Source of the DNA: Bacterioplanes sp.
Lineage (GTDB): Bacteria > Pseudomonadota > Gammaproteobacteria > Pseudomonadales > Oceanobacteraceae
Assembly: GCA_014859445.1 (NCBI GenBank)
Contig: JACUUC010000002.1
Location: forward strand, 62,001-126,000
Length of the DNA stretch: 64,000 nucleotides
Direction of reading: 5' to 3'
Positions 1 through 8,317 of the stretch are shown in pieces. The position numbers and the translations under genes are program-made. The notes under the pieces were generated by a model. The model was not told the DNA's origin and searched no databases. It saw nothing but the letters and a program-made list of their open reading frames with translations. Within the stretch, counting starts at the first letter, position 1, and the number at the start of each line of letters is the position of its first letter.

Positions 1-729
1 TTAGATTTGATTCGTGAATGCCAGCGCCAAATGCTGGGAATCAAGATCGGATTGGTGACCACCGAAACCAGCCCAGAACGTATTCAAGAAGCCCGCGATG
101 CCGGTGCGCTATTTGTGCTGCATAAGCCATTTGAGCAAGAAGAGTTTCGCCAAGTGCTGTTGCCGATTGTGCAGGGGGCCGATGAAGGTGAGCAATTACT
201 GAATAAAACGGAGCATCAACAAGATCAGACGTCTTACGAGTTACGTTTGCCGTCGTTACGGGCTTTGAACAAGGTGATTGATGGCATTGCGATCGGTAAT
301 GTTCACTTGGCGGATTGCCCTCGGCATGCCATCGATTATCAGTATTTGCCTTACGTCGTGGCGCTGTTTGCGGATCATGAGCATTCCACGATTAAGTCGA
401 TTTGTATTATGGATATTCGAGCGGCGGCGGTGTTTGCCTGTTCGGTGACGGGGGAATCGCCGGATGTGTATCGGCATTGCATCGAACAGAAAGAACTCAG
501 TAAAAAACTGTTGGACAACATCAAGCGCGTAATGAAATTAGTCGGTGCGTTGTTTTATGATCCTGCCAATCAGCAAGACTTGGATTTAAAAAGTGTTCAT
601 TTGATTCCGAAGCCGTTCGAACGCTTGGATAAGCTCGGTGCCAGTGAGGCGGATAAGCGCATGGACTTTACCATTGCTTCCGATCATTACGGAATTGGAC
701 AAATGATCTTGATGGAAGTCATCGAATAA
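1..729 (+). CDS. Response regulator with unrecognised C-terminal domain (5' end missing)
   Basis: The reading frame is open from base 1, so the start lies outside the window. The first ~55 residues look like the second half of a receiver domain: a strand ending in VTTE, then an ARDAGA helix and the conserved Lys-Pro of HKPF. The phosphoacceptor Asp would lie upstream. A linker (about residues 60-75) leads to a ~165-residue domain that I do not recognise; its size and placement resemble CheX/CheC-like domains fused to receivers, but I see no diagnostic motif. It converges on pyrC' with a hairpin between them. Function: probably phosphorylation-dependent signalling, output unknown. Confidence 0.6.
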   Translation, partial: LDLIRECQRQMLGIKIGLVTTETSPERIQEARDAGALFVLHKPFEQEEFRQVLLPIVQGADEGEQLLNKTEHQQDQTSYELRLPSLRALNKVIDGIAIGNVHLADCPRHAIDYQYLPYVVALFADHEHSTIKSICIMDIRAAAVFACSVTGESPDVYRHCIEQKELSKKLLDNIKRVMKLVGALFYDPANQQDLDLKSVHLIPKPFERLDKLGASEADKRMDFTIASDHYGIGQMILMEVIE

Positions 730-742
730 ACAGAATGTGATC

Positions 743-780
743 AAAAAAACAGCAGATGAGTCATTCACGCATCTGCTGTT
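743..780 (-). terminator. Rho-independent terminator of the pyr operon
   Basis: An 11-bp perfect inverted repeat (AACAGCAGATG at 748-758 and its complement at 770-780) with an 11-nt loop. On the minus strand the hairpin is followed by a run of seven T, so it terminates pyrC' transcripts. On the plus strand the following bases are not T-rich, so it would serve the upstream response-regulator gene less well. Confidence 0.8.
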
Positions 781-789
781 GTTGCGTCT

Positions 790-2055
790 TTAAAACACGT
801 GACGACCACCAATAAACACGGCGCTGACATGACCGTTGAGCGTTTCTCCCGGACAGGGAATATTGCCACCACGAGACTTTAGCGCCCGACGACTGATGGT
901 GACTTGGCTGTTGGGATTGATCAGTGCGGCATTGAAGGTGGCACCTTCGCTCAGCCGTTGTTCCATGCCAAGCAATTGGGCCGGTTGGCTGCTACAGGCT
1001 TGAATCAGCGCCGACAGTTGCAGCTCGCCACGTTCAACCAATTGCAACGCCAGCGGAATGAATACATCGAACAAGCTCATGCCCGCTTCGGCATCGGAGA
1101 ATGGGGCTTTTTTGGCGGCAATTTCATGCGGACGATGATTGGAACTGATGCACAGCTCGCCTGCATTGACGGCGGCCAATAACGCTTGGCGATCGTGTTC
1201 ACTGCGCAACGGTGGTTGAGCGTGAAATTGGCTGTTGTAACCGGTGACGGCTTCATCGGTGTACACCAAATTGGCCAAGGCCACATCGGCGGTCACGCGC
1301 AGACCTTGTTGGCGTGCATGGTTCAGCATACGTACACTTCGAGCACAACTGATTTGGCTAATATGCGCTCGTACGCCCGTTTGTTCGATCAGCAATAAAA
1401 GCTGTGCTAAGGCAACCGTTTCGGCCGTTTCAGGGACGCCAGCTAAGCCAAGGCGCGTGGCGGTTGGCCCTTCGTGCATACAGCCGCCAGCGGCCAGAGC
1501 CGCATCATTGGCGGTTAGGAACAGTAACAAATCGTAGGTGGCGGCGTATTCCATCACGCGTCGCAGTACGTAACTGTCTTTAAATGGCGCACGAGCATTG
1601 CTCAATGCCACACAACCGACTTCCGTCAGGCTGACCATGTTGGCTAATTGTTCGCCCTCTAGCCCTTGGGTGAGTGCCCCCAGTGGCAACACTCGTGCAT
1701 AACCGGCTTGGTTGGCTTTTTCTTGAATCAGCTTAATGACGGCAGGACTGTCGGCCACGGGTTTGCTGTCGGGCAATGCGCACACATGGGTAAAGCCTGC
1801 GGCACAGGCAGCTTGCGTCTCGCTGCCGATGGTGCCTTTGTGCGGGTAACCCGGTTCTGGTAGGTGCGCACCCAAATCAATGAAACCGGGTACTAGCCAT
1901 TGTCCGCTGGCATCGATGCTGTGCTCGATTTCGCCCGCGTGAGGCTTGTGACCGATGGCTTGAATGCGCCCGTCGGCAACGTACACGTCGATGACTTGAT
2001 CCAGGCCAAGCGCAGGATCGAGAACGCGTGCATTGGTAATGTGTAGGTATCTCAT
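790..2055 (-). CDS. pyrC': Dihydroorotase-like protein, probably non-catalytic (PyrC')
   Basis: 421-residue amidohydrolase-fold protein. In Pseudomonas the pyrB-linked homologue is a catalytically dead dihydroorotase required structurally for aspartate carbamoyltransferase. The sequence supports the same here. The metal motif that reads D-x-H-x-H-x-R in active enzymes is D60-L-G62-A-H64-L-P66, losing the first His and the Arg. The late motif normally T-D-H-A-P-H is S-N306-H-R-P-H, replacing the catalytic Asp with Asn. His231 (HISQIS) is kept. The start overlaps the pyrB stop by 4 bp, implying translational coupling and 1:1 assembly. A true pyrC should exist elsewhere in the genome. Confidence 0.9.
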   Translation of the reverse strand: MRYLHITNARVLDPALGLDQVIDVYVADGRIQAIGHKPHAGEIEHSIDASGQWLVPGFIDLGAHLPEPGYPHKGTIGSETQAACAAGFTHVCALPDSKPVADSPAVIKLIQEKANQAGYARVLPLGALTQGLEGEQLANMVSLTEVGCVALSNARAPFKDSYVLRRVMEYAATYDLLLFLTANDAALAAGGCMHEGPTATRLGLAGVPETAETVALAQLLLLIEQTGVRAHISQISCARSVRMLNHARQQGLRVTADVALANLVYTDEAVTGYNSQFHAQPPLRSEHDRQALLAAVNAGELCISSNHRPHEIAAKKAPFSDAEAGMSLFDVFIPLALQLVERGELQLSALIQACSSQPAQLLGMEQRLSEGATFNAALINPNSQVTISRRALKSRGGNIPCPGETLNGHVSAVFIGGRHVF

Positions 2056-3041
2056 GCCTGTTCCTCCGTTGCTTGAGTTTGTTGACCGCTCATGGCCATG
2101 GACATCACGGCCATGCGCACGGCAATGCCGTAACTGACTTGATGTAATATGACCGATTGCGGGCCATCCGCTACGGCGGATTCGATTTCTACGCCGCGAT
2201 TAATCGGGCCAGGGTGCATGACAATCGCATTGGGTTTGGCAAAGGCCAGTTTTTCAGTGGTTAAACCGTACAGCTTGAAAAACTCGCTTTCGCTGGGCAG
2301 CAGGGCGTTATTCATACGTTCTTTTTGTAGGCGCAGCATGATGACGACATCGCAATCACGTAAGCCGTCTTTCATGTTGTAAAACGGTTTTGCGCCCAGC
2401 GCTTCAATGTCGCGCGGCAATAGCGTACCGGGACCAATCACTCGCACTTCCGCGGCACCGAGGGTACGCAACGCATGAATCTGCGAGCGGGCAACGCGTG
2501 AATGTAAAATATCGCCGACGATGGCGACGACTTTGCCTTCGATGCTGTGCTGATGACGACGAATGGTCAGCATGTCGAGCATGGCTTGTGTCGGGTGAGC
2601 ATGACGACCGTCACCGGCATTGATGATGGCGACGTTCGGGGTGACTTGTTCGGCAATAAAGTGTGCCGCGCCCGAATCGGCATGACGCACCACGAACATG
2701 TCAGAATACATGGCTTCGAGGTTCCAAAGCGTATCCATTAAGGTTTCGCCTTTGGCGGTAGCTGATTTGGCGATGTCGAGGTTTAAAATGTCGGCCGATA
2801 AGCGTTTCGCGGCCAACTCAAACGTGGAGCGCGTGCGGGTGCTGTTTTCGAAAAACAGGTTGACCACGGTTTTACCACGCAGCAGAGGGACTTTTTTAAC
2901 GCCGCGTTCTTGGGTGCTAATAAACGAATCGGCGGTATCTAAGATTTCAGTGAGCAACGCTTTGCTCAGTCCTTCGGTGGTCAGGAAGTGCTTTAAGCGA
3001 CCGTCTTCGGTCAGCTGTACTTGGCTGGGATGAGTCGTCAT
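2052..3041 (-). CDS. pyrB: Aspartate carbamoyltransferase catalytic chain
   Basis: 329 residues. Makes N-carbamoyl-L-aspartate from carbamoyl phosphate and aspartate, the committed step of pyrimidine synthesis, in the cytoplasm. The carbamoyl-phosphate signature STRTR is at residues 67-71, HPTQAMLD in the middle and HPGPINRG near the C terminus, all typical of the family. It is coupled to pyrC' by a 4-bp overlap and lies 33 bp after pyrR. No pyrI regulatory chain is adjacent, consistent with the Pseudomonas-type PyrB-PyrC' dodecamer. Length is slightly above the ~310 of E. coli because of an N-terminal extension, as in pseudomonads. Confidence 0.97.
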   Translation of the reverse strand: MTTHPSQVQLTEDGRLKHFLTTEGLSKALLTEILDTADSFISTQERGVKKVPLLRGKTVVNLFFENSTRTRSTFELAAKRLSADILNLDIAKSATAKGETLMDTLWNLEAMYSDMFVVRHADSGAAHFIAEQVTPNVAIINAGDGRHAHPTQAMLDMLTIRRHQHSIEGKVVAIVGDILHSRVARSQIHALRTLGAAEVRVIGPGTLLPRDIEALGAKPFYNMKDGLRDCDVVIMLRLQKERMNNALLPSESEFFKLYGLTTEKLAFAKPNAIVMHPGPINRGVEIESAVADGPQSVILHQVSYGIAVRMAVMSMAMSGQQTQATEEQA

Positions 3042-3074
3042 GGTGTCGCCACTCTATCAGTCGAATAAGAAAAA

Positions 3075-3572
3075 TTAAGCGATGGTCAGGGTCAGTGGGT
3101 TAGGGCCGCCCAGTTTCACCAATTGACCATCGGCCAAGTCCAGTCGCGTGCCACACACATCCGGTTGAATGGGTAGCTCACGACGACCGATATCCAATAA
3201 GCACACCAAGGTGATGGACGCAGGCCGGCCGAAATCAAACAGCTCGTGCATGGCGGCTCGAATGGTGCGTCCGCTCATGATGACATCGTCCACTAAGATG
3301 ATGTGACGATCTTCAATGCTTTCGGGCAGTTCGGAGCCTTTCACTTGTGGGTGAAGACCATGCTGCGTGAAGTCATCGCGATAAAAGCTGATGTCCAGTA
3401 CACCGGTCGCATCGTCACTGAGTTGCAGTTGAGACTGTAACCGCTCGGCCACCCAAACACCGCCGGTACGAATACCCACCAATAACGGGTTGTGAATGTT
3501 CTGCTGTTGTAGATAGTCAGCCAGGTCGTGCGCCAGTTGTTGGCAGATTTGCTCAATATTCGGTAGTGTCAT
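3075..3572 (-). CDS. pyrR: PyrR uracil phosphoribosyltransferase / pyr regulator
   Basis: 165-residue type I phosphoribosyltransferase. The PRPP-binding motif ILVDDVIMSGRT is present mid-protein. In Bacillus PyrR attenuates pyr mRNA; in Pseudomonas the pyrR just upstream of pyrB has also been linked to pyr regulation and has UPRTase activity. I see no obvious PyrR-binding attenuator in the 33-bp pyrR-pyrB gap, so the regulatory role here is inferred only from family and position. Its start overlaps the end of yqgF by 20 bp. Confidence 0.93.
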   Translation of the reverse strand: MTLPNIEQICQQLAHDLADYLQQQNIHNPLLVGIRTGGVWVAERLQSQLQLSDDATGVLDISFYRDDFTQHGLHPQVKGSELPESIEDRHIILVDDVIMSGRTIRAAMHELFDFGRPASITLVCLLDIGRRELPIQPDVCGTRLDLADGQLVKLGGPNPLTLTIA

Positions 3573-4044
3573 TCGCGTCTCCTTCGGCTACGTTGACTCT
3601 GGGGTGTTGTGCCATCCAGCTTTCTAAAATCAATTGTGCGGCTAAGCCATCGACCGAGTGTTTGCCAAAGTCGCGTTGACCGCTTTGTGCAATCACAATT
3701 CCCTTGGCTTCGAAACTGGTGAGGCGTTCGTCGTGGGTCAGTGAAGGACGATGAAATCGCCCTTCAAGGCGTTTCGCAAATTTGTTGGCGCGCAAACTCA
3801 TGTCACTCGTGCTGCCGTCCATGTTCAGTGGCAGCCCGACCACAAAACCATCGGGTTGCCATTCTTCAATCAGCGCTTGTAATTGATCCCAGTTGGGTAT
3901 GCCATCGCGCATTTTAAGTGGCTGCAGTGGCTCTGCGCTGTTGGTGAGGCGTTGACCAACGGCGACGCCCATGCGCTGTGTGCCAAAATCGAAGGCCATT
4001 AAGCGGTTCAACTTGGGATAGGTATTCTGTGTCTGTGTGGTCAT
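3553..4044 (-). CDS. ruvX: Putative Holliday junction resolvase YqgF/RuvX
   Basis: 163 residues with the RNase H-like nuclease fold. The N-terminal FDFGTQRMGVAV carries the first catalytic Asp, and the DERLTS segment and C-terminal SVDGLAA carry the others. The family acts in pre-16S rRNA 5'-end maturation and has been proposed as a Holliday-junction resolvase. It overlaps the yqgE stop by one base (TAATG) and the pyrR start by 20 bp, so it lies inside one tightly packed operon. The yqgE-yqgF pair is conserved across gammaproteobacteria. Confidence 0.93.
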   Translation of the reverse strand: MTTQTQNTYPKLNRLMAFDFGTQRMGVAVGQRLTNSAEPLQPLKMRDGIPNWDQLQALIEEWQPDGFVVGLPLNMDGSTSDMSLRANKFAKRLEGRFHRPSLTHDERLTSFEAKGIVIAQSGQRDFGKHSVDGLAAQLILESWMAQHPRVNVAEGDANDTTEY

Positions 4045-4601
4045 TAGGCGTGACCCGCATCGCTACTGAGAAATTCGGCACTGATGCCCAATTGTGCCAA
4101 TGCCGCATCGTATAGCTCACTGAGCGGGGTGTGAAATAGCAACTCTGGTGTGGCTTCGACGGTGAGCCAGGCATTAGCCTTGAGCTCTTCGTCGAGTTGC
4201 TGCTTATCCCATCCCGCATAGCCGAGCGCCATGCGAAAATGACGCGGACCACTGCCTGCGGCAATGGCGTGCACAATGTCTTTCGATGACGTGAGGTGGC
4301 TTTGTTCGGTGATATTGAGTGTCGAACGCCAATGACCTTGCTCTTGATGCAAGATGAAGCCGGTTTCAAGACTGACAGGGCCACCGGCTAAAATAACGGG
4401 ATCGACACCGGTGACGCGAGGAATATCCAGTTGCTCGCAAATGTCGCTGAAATGCAACGGCAGGGCTTTATTCAGCACCAGTCCCATGGCACCGTCGCTA
4501 TTATGTTCGCACAGATACGTGACAGTACCTGCAAACCAAGACGCTTCTATTTGTGGCATGGCGATCAGGAGTTGATGTTTGAGGCTATGAAGCTGTTGCA
4601 T
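4044..4601 (-). CDS. YqgE/AlgH family protein (UPF0301)
   Basis: 185 residues, the usual length of the UPF0301 family. The N-terminal HQLLIAMP and the GAMGLVLNK stretch are family hallmarks. In Pseudomonas the homologue was named AlgH after an effect on alginate production, but no biochemical activity is established. The stop of the TonB-like gene and this ATG abut (TGAATG), so translation is probably coupled. It sits in its conserved place directly upstream of yqgF. Confidence 0.93.
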   Translation of the reverse strand: MQQLHSLKHQLLIAMPQIEASWFAGTVTYLCEHNSDGAMGLVLNKALPLHFSDICEQLDIPRVTGVDPVILAGGPVSLETGFILHQEQGHWRSTLNITEQSHLTSSKDIVHAIAAGSGPRHFRMALGYAGWDKQQLDEELKANAWLTVEATPELLFHTPLSELYDAALAQLGISAEFLSSDAGHA

Positions 4602-5480
4602 TCAGTTCGATTCCGATAAGTAACGATTGCCTTTAAATTGCCATGTGCGAATGATTTCTAACCGATCGGTCGATTGTCGCATTTCTTCCGTAAAGGGCGC
4701 GAAGGGAGCGGATTGGCGCACGATACGAATGGCGGCATCGTCGAGCACTTGGCGACCTGAGGACTCCAATACGCGAATTTCATGAATGGTACCATTGGGT
4801 AAAATGGCAACCAACAAACGCAGACGACAATCGTTAAAGCAGTTTTCGGCTTCGCGCGGATAATTACGTGCGCCGTTGTCTTCAATGCGTCGACGCCAAC
4901 TGTTGACGTAATAGGCTTCGTTGGCAGCCATGGTAGACGCCGCGGTAAGGCGCAGAACTCGGGGCTGGCGAGCATAGGTCTGACGCATGCTGTCGAGCTT
5001 GGCTTCTAGGCTGGCCATTTCGAGGCTGCGTTCTAATAGTGTGCGCTCTGGCCCATCGGGGAGATCGTGCACTTGTGGTGCTTCGCTGTGAGTTGGATCG
5101 GGGACTTGTTGGCGACTCTCGCTGTGAGTGGTGACGAGTCGACGTTCGCTATCGAGTTGACGTGGTGCGCTCGGCAATTGTTCTTGTGGCGATGACTCAT
5201 TAATTTGATTGGCGTGAAAAATGGCCTCGATGTCCGTGGTCAGCATTTGTGCTTCATCGAGCGTGCCACTGCCTTCTTGGTTGGTTTGTGCAATAAAGTC
5301 GGCTTGATCGGGTGTTTTGTCGGACTGCGTTGTAGCCAGGGTGACTTCCAATGTGTGGGCAATTGGATCGCGCTCTACCGGAGCAAACGAGATGCCCAAA
5401 ATCAGCATGGCGTGTACAAGCAGCGCCAAGAATAAAGCGAACGATAAACGATCGGTGCTGGTCACAACCGCGGCTGGCAT
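4602..5480 (-). CDS. TonB-family energy transducer
   Basis: 292 residues. A single N-terminal membrane anchor (about residues 11-32) follows a short cytoplasmic tail. Next is a charged, Gln/Asp-rich periplasmic spacer (about 35-185), then a TonB C-terminal domain (about 190-285) with YPREAE, LLVAILPNG and VLESSGRQVLDDAA. The classical Pro-rich linker is weak. In Pseudomonas this locus (gshB-tonB3-algH) encodes TonB3, which affects twitching motility, and here too it stands beside the pil-chp genes. No exbB/exbD is adjacent. Substrate receptor unknown. Confidence 0.88.
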   Translation of the reverse strand: MPAAVVTSTDRLSFALFLALLVHAMLILGISFAPVERDPIAHTLEVTLATTQSDKTPDQADFIAQTNQEGSGTLDEAQMLTTDIEAIFHANQINESSPQEQLPSAPRQLDSERRLVTTHSESRQQVPDPTHSEAPQVHDLPDGPERTLLERSLEMASLEAKLDSMRQTYARQPRVLRLTAASTMAANEAYYVNSWRRRIEDNGARNYPREAENCFNDCRLRLLVAILPNGTIHEIRVLESSGRQVLDDAAIRIVRQSAPFAPFTEEMRQSTDRLEIIRTWQFKGNRYLSESN

Positions 5481-5649
5481 GCGAGGGCGTCTTCCTTTTG
5501 TTTATGACACGATAAAAGGGGTGCAAGTCTGCGCTTTCAGGGCCGATTTGTCTATATTGTCGACTCCGGCTGGCGGCGCTAACTTGCTGCTTGCTGGTAT
5601 CATGTCCGAACGACGTTTGGGCGATCAGTGTCCTCGTGTCATTGGGTCG

Positions 5650-6606
5650 TTATGCGCGCTTCGTCTGTTTCGCTATTAGGCAATCAATGAATTGTCCCGC
5701 GACGTCAATGCCGGAATCGCGGCTGATCTCTCGTACACACGTCGGGCTGGTGACGTTGATTTCAGTCAAATGATTGCCAATGATGTCGAGTCCAACAAAG
5801 TACAATCCTTTGGCTTTTAATATTGGGCCGATTTTCTCTGCGACGGCACGATTTTCTGCACTTAATGGTTGTGTTACTCCTCGTCCACCGGCGGCCAGAT
5901 TGCCACGAGTTTCCCCTTGTGCAGGAATGCGAGCGAGGCAAAACGGTACGGGCTCACCATCAATCATCAAAATACGCTTGTCGCCGTCACGAATTTCCGG
6001 AATAAAACACTGCGCCATGATTTGTTGCGTGCCGTGTGCAGTGAGCGTTTCAATGATCACACTGACATTCGGGTCGTCGGCTTTTAATCGAAAAATGGAC
6101 GAGCCGCCCATGCCGTCGAGCGGCTTAAAAATAACGTCACCGTGTTGCTGATGAAAGGCTTTGAGTAGCTCTGCTCGACGAGTAACTACCGTCGGTGTCA
6201 TCAGTTCTGCAAATTCGGTAGCAAAAACCTTTTCATTGCAGTCGCGCAAACTTTGCGGCTTATTGGCAACCAAGACACCGGCTTGCTCTGCGCGCTCGAG
6301 TATATAAGTGCTATAAACAAACTCGCTGTCGAAAGGGGGATCTTTGCGCATAATAATGATGTTGAGCGAAGTGAGTGGTTGGTCACTGTAGTCGCCCAGT
6401 TCGTACCAGTGTTCTGGATTCATCTCAACCCGTAATGGGGCCATTCGTCCCATGGCGATCCCTTGTTGAATCGACAAGTCGGATTGCTCCATGTAAAACA
6501 GTTCCATTCCGCGCTCTTGAGCGGCATTCAGCAAAGCCAGTGAGGTATCTTTGTGGTAAGAAATGCGGTCGATGGGATCCATGACTACGCCTAATTTAAT
6601 GCTCAT
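5650..6606 (-). CDS. gshB: Glutathione synthetase
   Basis: 318 residues, the normal length. ATP-grasp ligase joining gamma-glutamylcysteine and glycine. The N terminus IKLGVVMDPI, the ATP-binding stretch FKPLDGMGGSSIF and the C-terminal GLDIIG-HLTEINVTSPT are family signatures. It is the first gene of the minus-strand block and is divergent from pilG, with a 195-bp gap. A 169-bp gap separates it from the TonB-like gene, so the downstream genes may also have a promoter of their own. Confidence 0.97.
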   Translation of the reverse strand: MSIKLGVVMDPIDRISYHKDTSLALLNAAQERGMELFYMEQSDLSIQQGIAMGRMAPLRVEMNPEHWYELGDYSDQPLTSLNIIIMRKDPPFDSEFVYSTYILERAEQAGVLVANKPQSLRDCNEKVFATEFAELMTPTVVTRRAELLKAFHQQHGDVIFKPLDGMGGSSIFRLKADDPNVSVIIETLTAHGTQQIMAQCFIPEIRDGDKRILMIDGEPVPFCLARIPAQGETRGNLAAGGRGVTQPLSAENRAVAEKIGPILKAKGLYFVGLDIIGNHLTEINVTSPTCVREISRDSGIDVAGQFIDCLIAKQTKRA

Positions 6607-6801
6607 ATCGGCCTCGCAATTGATGAGTGTCGTGATTGGTCACAGTGTAACTCAATGATTGTGCCATGAATGTAACCTTGTTTGGCACTTGTCGTCACTG
6701 GCTTGCTTGTTAAATGTATGATACAAAAGTGTGCGATGGCGTTTCTGCGTTCAAGCACGTTTGCTTACACTCAATAAGAAAAGGATGGTTAAGGCCTCCC
6801 T

Positions 6802-7185
6802 ATGGACGAGAATTTTCAAAATATAAAAGTCATGGTGATTGACGATAGTAAAACCATTCGTCGAACAGCAGAGACTCTGTTAAAAAAAGTGGGTTGTGAC
6901 GTGATTACGGCAACCGATGGCTTTGATGCTTTGGCCAAAATCGCCGATACGAATCCCGATATCATCTTTGTTGATATCATGATGCCGCGTCTCGATGGCT
7001 ATCAAACCTGCGCGTTAATCAAAAACAACTCCAAGTTCAAGAGCACTCCGGTTATCATGCTGTCCAGTAAAGATGGCCTGTTTGACAAAGCCAAAGGACG
7101 TATTGTTGGTTCTGATGAATACCTAACTAAGCCTTTTAGTAAAGAAGAGTTGCTAGGTTCTATCCGTCAGTACGTTAAATCCTAA
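6802..7185 (+). CDS. pilG: Twitching motility response regulator PilG
   Basis: 127-residue stand-alone receiver. Acidic pair D14/D15, phosphoacceptor D58 in FVDIMMP, Ser88 at the Thr/Ser switch position and K110 in TKP. In Pseudomonas PilG is phosphorylated by ChpA, promotes pilus extension and supports cAMP production through FimV/CyaB. It opens the pilGHIJK-chpABC operon, 36 bp before pilH. The 195-bp divergent region toward gshB must hold its promoter, but I could not identify a convincing one. Confidence 0.93.
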   Translation: MDENFQNIKVMVIDDSKTIRRTAETLLKKVGCDVITATDGFDALAKIADTNPDIIFVDIMMPRLDGYQTCALIKNNSKFKSTPVIMLSSKDGLFDKAKGRIVGSDEYLTKPFSKEELLGSIRQYVKS

Positions 7186-7220
7186 GAATCCGTGATTAAG
7201 ATCGTAAAGAGGTAGCAGGC

Positions 7221-7586
7221 ATGGCCCGCATTCTAGTAGTAGATGATTCACCAACCGAAACCGAAGCCTTCCGTGGCATGTTGGAGAAGAATGGCCACGA
7301 AGTATTGACCGCCGATAATGGTGCAGATGGTGTGGCTAAGGCGCGTGTAGAGCAGCCTGATGTGGTTCTTATGGATATCGTGATGCCCGGTTTGAACGGT
7401 TTTCAGGCAACGCGTCAATTAACAAAAGATGCTGATACTCAGCATATTCCGGTGATTATCGTTACCACCAAAGACCAAGAAACCGATCGAGTATGGGGTA
7501 AACGTCAAGGCGCTCGCGGTTACCTAGTGAAACCGGTGCCTGAAGCGATGTTGTTGTCGGAAATTGCATCGGTTATGGCTGGATAA
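7221..7586 (+). CDS. pilH: Twitching motility response regulator PilH
   Basis: 121-residue single receiver domain. Acidic pair D8/D9, phosphoacceptor D52 (VLMDIVMP), Thr82/83 and K104 (VKP). In Pseudomonas PilH is the second output or phosphate sink of ChpA and favours pilus retraction. A good ribosome site (AGAGGTAGC) lies just before the ATG. Only 2 bp separate it from pilI. It is distinguished from pilG by order and by the short N terminus starting MARILVVDDS. Confidence 0.93.
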   Translation: MARILVVDDSPTETEAFRGMLEKNGHEVLTADNGADGVAKARVEQPDVVLMDIVMPGLNGFQATRQLTKDADTQHIPVIIVTTKDQETDRVWGKRQGARGYLVKPVPEAMLLSEIASVMAG

Positions 7587-7588
7587 TT

Positions 7589-8113
7589 ATGCATCCATTT
7601 GCTCAGCTGCTTGATATCGCTGACCGAAGCCGACGTAATGCGTCGGCTTTGCCGCAACAGGTGGAGATGGTTAGTTACTGGCGTGGTGTCGGTTTTATGT
7701 TAGCGGGCCATTTATTCGCTGCCGATATGGGCGATGTGGCTGAAATCCTACAACCTCCTCGATTAACTAAAGTGCCTGGTGTCCGTAGTTGGGTATTGGG
7801 TATTGCCAATGTTCGTGGTCGTTTGGTACCGGTGATGGATTTGGCGGGTTTGCTGGGTTTGCCTTCAAAGTCGAACTGGCGTAGCCGTCGTGTCTTGGTG
7901 GTTGAACACGGTGATCATTTAACCGGTTTGTTGGTGGATGCCGTTCTTGGTATGCAGCAGTTTCCTGTGGATCAGCAGCACGATGTGCATGGCCTTGATC
8001 CAGTGTTTGAAAAATTTACCAGTCACAGTTATGAACGCGATGGAAAACAATGGGCCGTTTTCCAATTTCAAGAGTTGCTGGTTGCCCCCGAATTTTTACA
8101 AATAGCTGTTTAG
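7589..8113 (+). CDS. pilI: CheW-like adaptor PilI
   Basis: 174 residues with a single CheW domain (about 35-165): VAEILQPPRLTKVPGV, then WVLGIANVRGRLVPVMDLAGLLG, is the classical CheW core. It couples the PilJ receptor to the ChpA kinase at the inner membrane. Length matches Pseudomonas PilI (~178). After its TAG the same frame stays open for another ~62 codons up to 8302 in the gap before pilJ (see findings). Confidence 0.92.
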   Translation: MHPFAQLLDIADRSRRNASALPQQVEMVSYWRGVGFMLAGHLFAADMGDVAEILQPPRLTKVPGVRSWVLGIANVRGRLVPVMDLAGLLGLPSKSNWRSRRVLVVEHGDHLTGLLVDAVLGMQQFPVDQQHDVHGLDPVFEKFTSHSYERDGKQWAVFQFQELLVAPEFLQIAV

Positions 8114-8317
8114 CCTTTGGCCAATGGATATGGCGAGTTAGATGATATCGTCAATGATCAATACCCTATCCGTTACTTAACCAAAGTATTGGGCGGTCTT
8201 CACACGGTGAGTGGATACCGAGCAGCAAAGAATGTGTCGCGTCAGCGACAAGACGAATTCTGCCAACCGATGGCGGGAGTTATTAACTATGCATGCAGAT
8301 AGTGCGGAGAAAACGGC
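8114..8317 (+). other. Spacer between pilI and pilJ, no supported gene
   Basis: 204 bp inside an otherwise compact operon. The frame of pilI continues open after its stop, but the only starts are TTG-type and the translation matches nothing I know. A small perfect hairpin (TGTCGC, 4-nt loop, GCGACA) lies near 8237-8252. A GGAG ribosome site stands 8 nt before the pilJ ATG. Confidence 0.5.

Noticed and set aside
6681-6710. Sigma-54 promoter before pilG
   Set aside because: TGGCAC occurs but the TTGC element is not at the required spacing.
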